A DNA stretch of 59,039 nt from positions 1-59,039 of the forward strand of contig JAKOYE010000040.1 in assembly GCA_029780675.1 (NCBI GenBank). Direction: 5' to 3'. Below are positions 56,628 to 59,039 of the stretch, one piece after another (within the stretch, counting starts at the first letter, position 1; each line of letters starts with the position of its first letter). A model generated the notes under the pieces. That model was given only the letters and a program-made list of their open reading frames with translations, was not told where the DNA came from and did not search any database. A program made the position numbers and the translations under genes. This stretch comes from Actinomycetes bacterium. GTDB taxonomy: Bacteria; Actinomycetota; Actinomycetes; Mycobacteriales; Mycobacteriaceae.

Positions 56628-57551
56628 TTATCCGGTGCCGCCGTTGATGACCGGCTTGGAGATCATCCCGGCCTCAACACCCCAGTTGGCGGCGATCTTC
56701 TTGTATTCGCCGGTCTCGATGAGGTGTTCCAGCGCCTTCAGCAGCGACTGGGCCAACGGCGACCCCTTCTTCACCGGCCACCCGTAGGGCGCCGCCTCGA
56801 AGATCTCACCCGCCGCCTCGAGTTTGCCGTTGCTCTGTTTGATGGCGTACGCCGTCACCGGCGAATCCGCCGACATCGCATCGACCTGACCGAGGACGAC
56901 GGCATTGGTCGCGGCGTCCTGACCGTCGAACCGGACGATCTCGATGGCCGGCTTGCCGGCTTCGGTGCACGTGGCGCTCTTGGCCGGCAGTTCCTCGGTG
57001 TCCTGAACCGTGGTGGCCTGGACGGCGACCTTCTTGCCACAGGCCTCGTTCGGATCGATGGGAGCGCCGGGACGCTGGGCCCACAGGGTGCCGGCGGAGA
57101 AGTAGTCGACGAAGTCGACGGACTGTTGCCGCTCCTTGGTGTCGGTGAACGACGACATGCCGACGTTGTAGGTGCCGCCGTCGATGGAGGGGATGATCTT
57201 GGCGAAATCCGACTCGCGGTACTCGGGGGTCAGCCCGAGCACTCCGGCGACGGCATTCATGAGGTCCACATCGAAACCGACGATCTTGCCGTCGGCATCT
57301 TTGAACTCGTTCGGGGCGTAGGGGATGTTGACCCCCACGATCAACGTGCCGGAGTTGCGGATGTCCTCGGGCAGGGTCGCGGCGATCTCCTCGACCTTGG
57401 CAGGCGTGACCGCAACGCTGGATTCGGTGGCCCCGGATCCCGTGCTGCTCTCCGGTCCCTTCGAGCAGCCGGAGAGGCTCAGCGCCGCAGCCACCGCCGC
57501 GATCGTCACCGAACGCAACAATGTTCTCCGCTTTGTCTGTTCTGACAACAC
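56628..57551 (-). CDS. polar amino-acid-binding lipoprotein
   Basis: The 307-residue protein has lipobox LSLSGC (Cys29) and a type II periplasmic-binding domain (GTLIVGVNIPYAPNEFKDADGKIVGFDVDLMNAVAGVLGL; VGMSSFTDTKERQQSVDFVDYF). The start is GTG 57551 or TTG 57548; the longer upstream frame to 58094 overlaps the divergent HdeD-like gene and was rejected. It is first in the three-gene operon. Specificity is unknown. Confidence 0.9.
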   Translation of the reverse strand: MLSEQTKRRTLLRSVTIAAVAAALSLSGCSKGPESSTGSGATESSVAVTPAKVEEIAATLPEDIRNSGTLIVGVNIPYAPNEFKDADGKIVGFDVDLMNAVAGVLGLTPEYRESDFAKIIPSIDGGTYNVGMSSFTDTKERQQSVDFVDYFSAGTLWAQRPGAPIDPNEACGKKVAVQATTVQDTEELPAKSATCTEAGKPAIEIVRFDGQDAATNAVVLGQVDAMSADSPVTAYAIKQSNGKLEAAGEIFEAAPYGWPVKKGSPLAQSLLKALEHLIETGEYKKIAANWGVEAGMISKPVINGGTG

Positions 57552-57684
57552 CTCTGCCCCACTTTCTGCCGACGTCGGGCCGAACTTTAGTCGCGTCTGA
57601 GCGAACGTACAGGGCAACGGGCGATCGACCGGCCCAAGCAGACAATCCGTCGGAATGTCGGAACGGTGTGCCAGACTTCGCGGT

Positions 57685-58272
57685 ATGACAACACCCTCGT
57701 CCGGAAGTCTCGTCGGCCACCTGTGGAAGTCGGTCCTGCTGACCGGTGTCCTGTCGGTGATCCTCGGCATCATGATTCTGGCCTGGCCCGGCCCGACGAT
57801 CATCGTCGCGGCGATCTTCCTGGGCGCGTATCTGTTGGTGACAGGCGCCTCGCAGGTGTTCCACGCCTTCACGCTGCACATCTCCGGCGGCGGCCGGGCA
57901 CTGCTGTTCATCAGCGGTGCGGCATCCCTGGTCTTGGCGGTGCTGTGCTTCAAGAGCATCGGAAACGCGGTGTGGCTGTTGGCCATCTGGGTCGGCATCG
58001 GCTTCATCTTCCGTGGGGTCGCCGAGGCGGCATCGGCCATCGGTGACCCGTTCACCCCGAGCCGTGGCTGGCAGATCTTCCTCGGTGTCATCACGCTGAT
58101 CGCCGGCGTCGTTGTGCTCGCCTACCCGGTCTCGTCGCTGGCGACCTTGACCCTGGTCATCGGTATCTGGCTGATCGTGATCGGCGTGTTCGAGATCGCG
58201 GCCTCATTCGGTATTCGCAAGGCGGGCAACGAGGCACGCGCCGCAATCGGCGAGGCTCTCGGCACCCGCTGA
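57685..58272 (+). CDS. HdeD/DUF308 family membrane protein
   Basis: The 195-residue protein has six membrane helices in three DUF308 repeats (LSVILGIMILAWPGPTIIVAAIFLGAYLLVTGASQVFHAF; LVLAVLCFKSIGNAVWLLAIWVGIGFIFRGVAEAASAI; IAGVVVLAYPVSSLATLTLVIGIWLIVIGVFEI). HdeD of E. coli is linked to acid resistance; a role here is unproved. The start ATG 57685 follows a CAGACT -10-like element by 7 nt. A bipartite hairpin terminator follows the gene. Confidence 0.9.
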   Translation: MTTPSSGSLVGHLWKSVLLTGVLSVILGIMILAWPGPTIIVAAIFLGAYLLVTGASQVFHAFTLHISGGGRALLFISGAASLVLAVLCFKSIGNAVWLLAIWVGIGFIFRGVAEAASAIGDPFTPSRGWQIFLGVITLIAGVVVLAYPVSSLATLTLVIGIWLIVIGVFEIAASFGIRKAGNEARAAIGEALGTR

Positions 58273-58294
58273 CGCGGCGAACGGATCCGACGAG

Positions 58295-58336
58295 AGGCGC
58301 GAACCCCGACCGCACCCGGTCACGGTTCGCGCCTTT
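58295..58336 (+). terminator. two-stem terminator after the HdeD-like gene
   Basis: An 11-bp outer stem AGGCGCGAACC/GGTTCGCGCCT encloses a 5-bp inner stem GACCG-CACC-CGGTC and ends in TTT then CGCTT. It begins 22 bp after the stop codon. Confidence 0.7.
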
Positions 58337-58398
58337 CGCTTCCAGCCCGGCTACCAGTGGAGTTCCCCGCGGGCGAACTTCGGGCCGGGTAGCCTCAA

Positions 58399-58469
58399 TG
58401 CCTGTTCGGCTTACACAATCAACGCCTGTTTGGCTGACAGAATCGACGCCTGTTCGGCTTGACACAAAC
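58399..58469 (+). repeat. three 24-bp direct repeats before the DUF4190 gene
   Basis: CCTGTT(C/T)GGCT recurs at 58401, 58425 and 58449, an exact 24-bp period, with ACA(C/G)AATC-like spacers partly conserved. The array ends about 15 bp before ATG 58484. Two to three helical turns of spacing on one DNA face would suit a regulator. The rest of this gap holds only the terminator above and an imperfect GGCTACC/GGTAGCC inverted repeat. Confidence 0.75.
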
Positions 58470-58483
58470 CTGAGGCGGGAGCC

Positions 58484-58843
58484 ATGACTGAGACCCCGGA
58501 CCGGTCCGCTCGTTCGGACACCCCGCCGCCGGCTCATCCCTATTCGGCCTATCCGGGCCCAAATCCGGACCCGAACCCCGCCTTCCCGCCGCCGCAGCAG
58601 GAAACGTTCCAATCATATGGCTACCCTCCGGGGCCGTACCCGGGCAGTTATCCGCCGCCACCGATGCCCTACGGCGACTACCCCGGTGGTGCGCCGACGC
58701 CCAGGAATGGCCTGGGGATCGCCGCCCTGTCCGTCGGCGTCCTTGGATTGCTCGGTTCGTTCTTCGTGGTCGGCATCATCCCGGGCGTTGCGGCGGCCAT
58801 CATGGGCCTCGTCGCCCGGGGCCGCGCGAAGCACGGTGAGGCC
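58484..58843 (+). pseudogene. DUF4190 membrane protein gene, 3' part cut off by an IS element
   Basis: ATG 58484 follows GGCGGGAG. Residues 1-75 are Pro/Tyr/Gly-rich and disordered. From ~76 the DUF4190 core begins (NGLGIAALSVGVLGLLGSF ... GLVARGRAKHGEA). In the family this last motif is followed by another conserved hydrophobic segment. Here homology stops at 58843, where an IS4-like terminal repeat begins; the frame continues with foreign residues (QCRSVRSMGRLSTCR) to a stop ending at 58891. The product is probably non-functional or partial. Confidence 0.75.
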
Positions 58844-59039
58844 CAATGCCGCTCAGTTAGGTCTATGGGCCGGTTGTCAACTTGCCGTTGATGGTCACGT
58901 CGATGGTGATCTTGTAGCTGTTGCGGTCGATGTCGCCTTTGGCGCGGTGTTTGGAGATGGCGCGTTTGACGACGCGGGGGCAGGTTCTGCTGCGGCGGGC
59001 CGGGAGCGGGTGGTCGCGCACGGCGTGGCCGATCTTGCC
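58844..59039 (-). mobile_element. one end of an IS4-family insertion sequence (continues beyond the window)
   Basis: The boundary sequence CAATGCCGCTCAGTTAGG resembles the terminal inverted repeat of IS4 (TAATGCCGATCAGTTAAG, from memory) and sits exactly where DUF4190 homology ends. A transposase C-terminus is encoded just inside it, pointing toward this end. Confidence 0.75.
58863..59039 (-). CDS. IS4-like transposase, C-terminal 58 residues (partial)
   Basis: Read from the right edge, the frame ends at TAG 58865-58863. It encodes a basic C-terminus containing CPRVVKRAISKHRAKGDIDR and YKITIDVTINGK. Such Arg/Lys-rich PR.VKR ends are common in IS4-family DDE transposases of actinobacteria. 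The catalytic residues lie outside the window, so activity cannot be judged. Confidence 0.7.
   Translation of the reverse strand, partial: GKIGHAVRDHPLPARRSRTCPRVVKRAISKHRAKGDIDRNSYKITIDVTINGKLTTGP

Noticed and set aside
58399..58469. 24-bp repeats as a CRISPR or replication iteron array
   Set aside because: Only three copies, no unique spacers of constant length, no cas or rep gene; a regulatory or slippage origin is simpler.

Overview
The window is high-GC actinobacterial chromosome and almost certainly mycobacterial. Gene order and protein sequence follow the M. tuberculosis block Rv1625c to Rv1644, read here in reverse: tsnR, rplT, rpmI, infC, lysX, an Rv1639c-like esterase, uvrA, an Rv1637c-like hydrolase, an Rv1636-like stress protein, an Rv1635c-like mannosyltransferase, uvrB, an Rv1632c-like protein, coaE, rpsA, polA, the Rv1628c/Rv1627c pair, pdtaR, a tRNA-Leu and the Rv1625c-like adenylyl cyclase. 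Many genes have a TANNNT -10 element 6-8 nt before an ATG or GTG, the mycobacterial leaderless pattern. The gene content beyond M. tuberculosis suggests a free-living or opportunistic species. Homologue names come from recalled sequence similarity; no search was run.

Layout. 1-4.2 kb: the 3' part of a lipase/esterase fusion, then the translation operon infC-rpmI-rplT-tsnR on the minus strand. 4.4-15.5 kb: plus-strand genes for a DUF1844 protein, LysX, a membrane esterase, a YdcF-like protein, and a three-gene exporter (HlyD-type adaptor plus two ABC subunits) of the kind linked to NHLP/Nif11-type peptides, followed by a small protein. 15.5-23.7 kb: uvrA, then an accessory stretch with a metallo-beta-lactamase-fold hydrolase, a protein of 12-residue repeats ending in a Cys-x-x-Cys ladder, a small helical protein, a secreted Ig-like repeat protein, a CorA-like channel and a universal stress protein. 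23.9-30.6 kb: GT-C mannosyltransferase, a very large Pro/Gly/Ala repeat protein and uvrB. 30.7-43.5 kb: SulP transporter, DUF402 protein, a secreted protein, coaE-grpB fusion, rpsA, PrsW-like protease, ThrE-like exporter, polA, and a DUF35/thiolase/DUF167 operon. 43.5-50.9 kb: a complete branched-chain amino-acid ABC operon (livKHMGF), pdtaR, tRNA-Leu and cya. 51-57.6 kb: an mmpR5-mmpS5-mmpL5-like efflux operon and a polar amino-acid ABC operon. 57.6-59 kb: an HdeD-like membrane protein and a DUF4190 gene cut by an IS4-like element that runs off the window.

How parts work together. uvrA and uvrB, 10 kb apart, carry the same damage-responsive (PafBC/RecA-NDp type) promoter with identical spacing. 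LysX makes lysyl-phosphatidylglycerol and is only 10 bp from the esterase/exporter run, which suggests a shared envelope or peptide-handling role. The most interesting candidates for undescribed biology are the peptidase-less NHLM-like exporter with no obvious leader-peptide substrate, and the 152-residue repeat/Cys-ladder protein.
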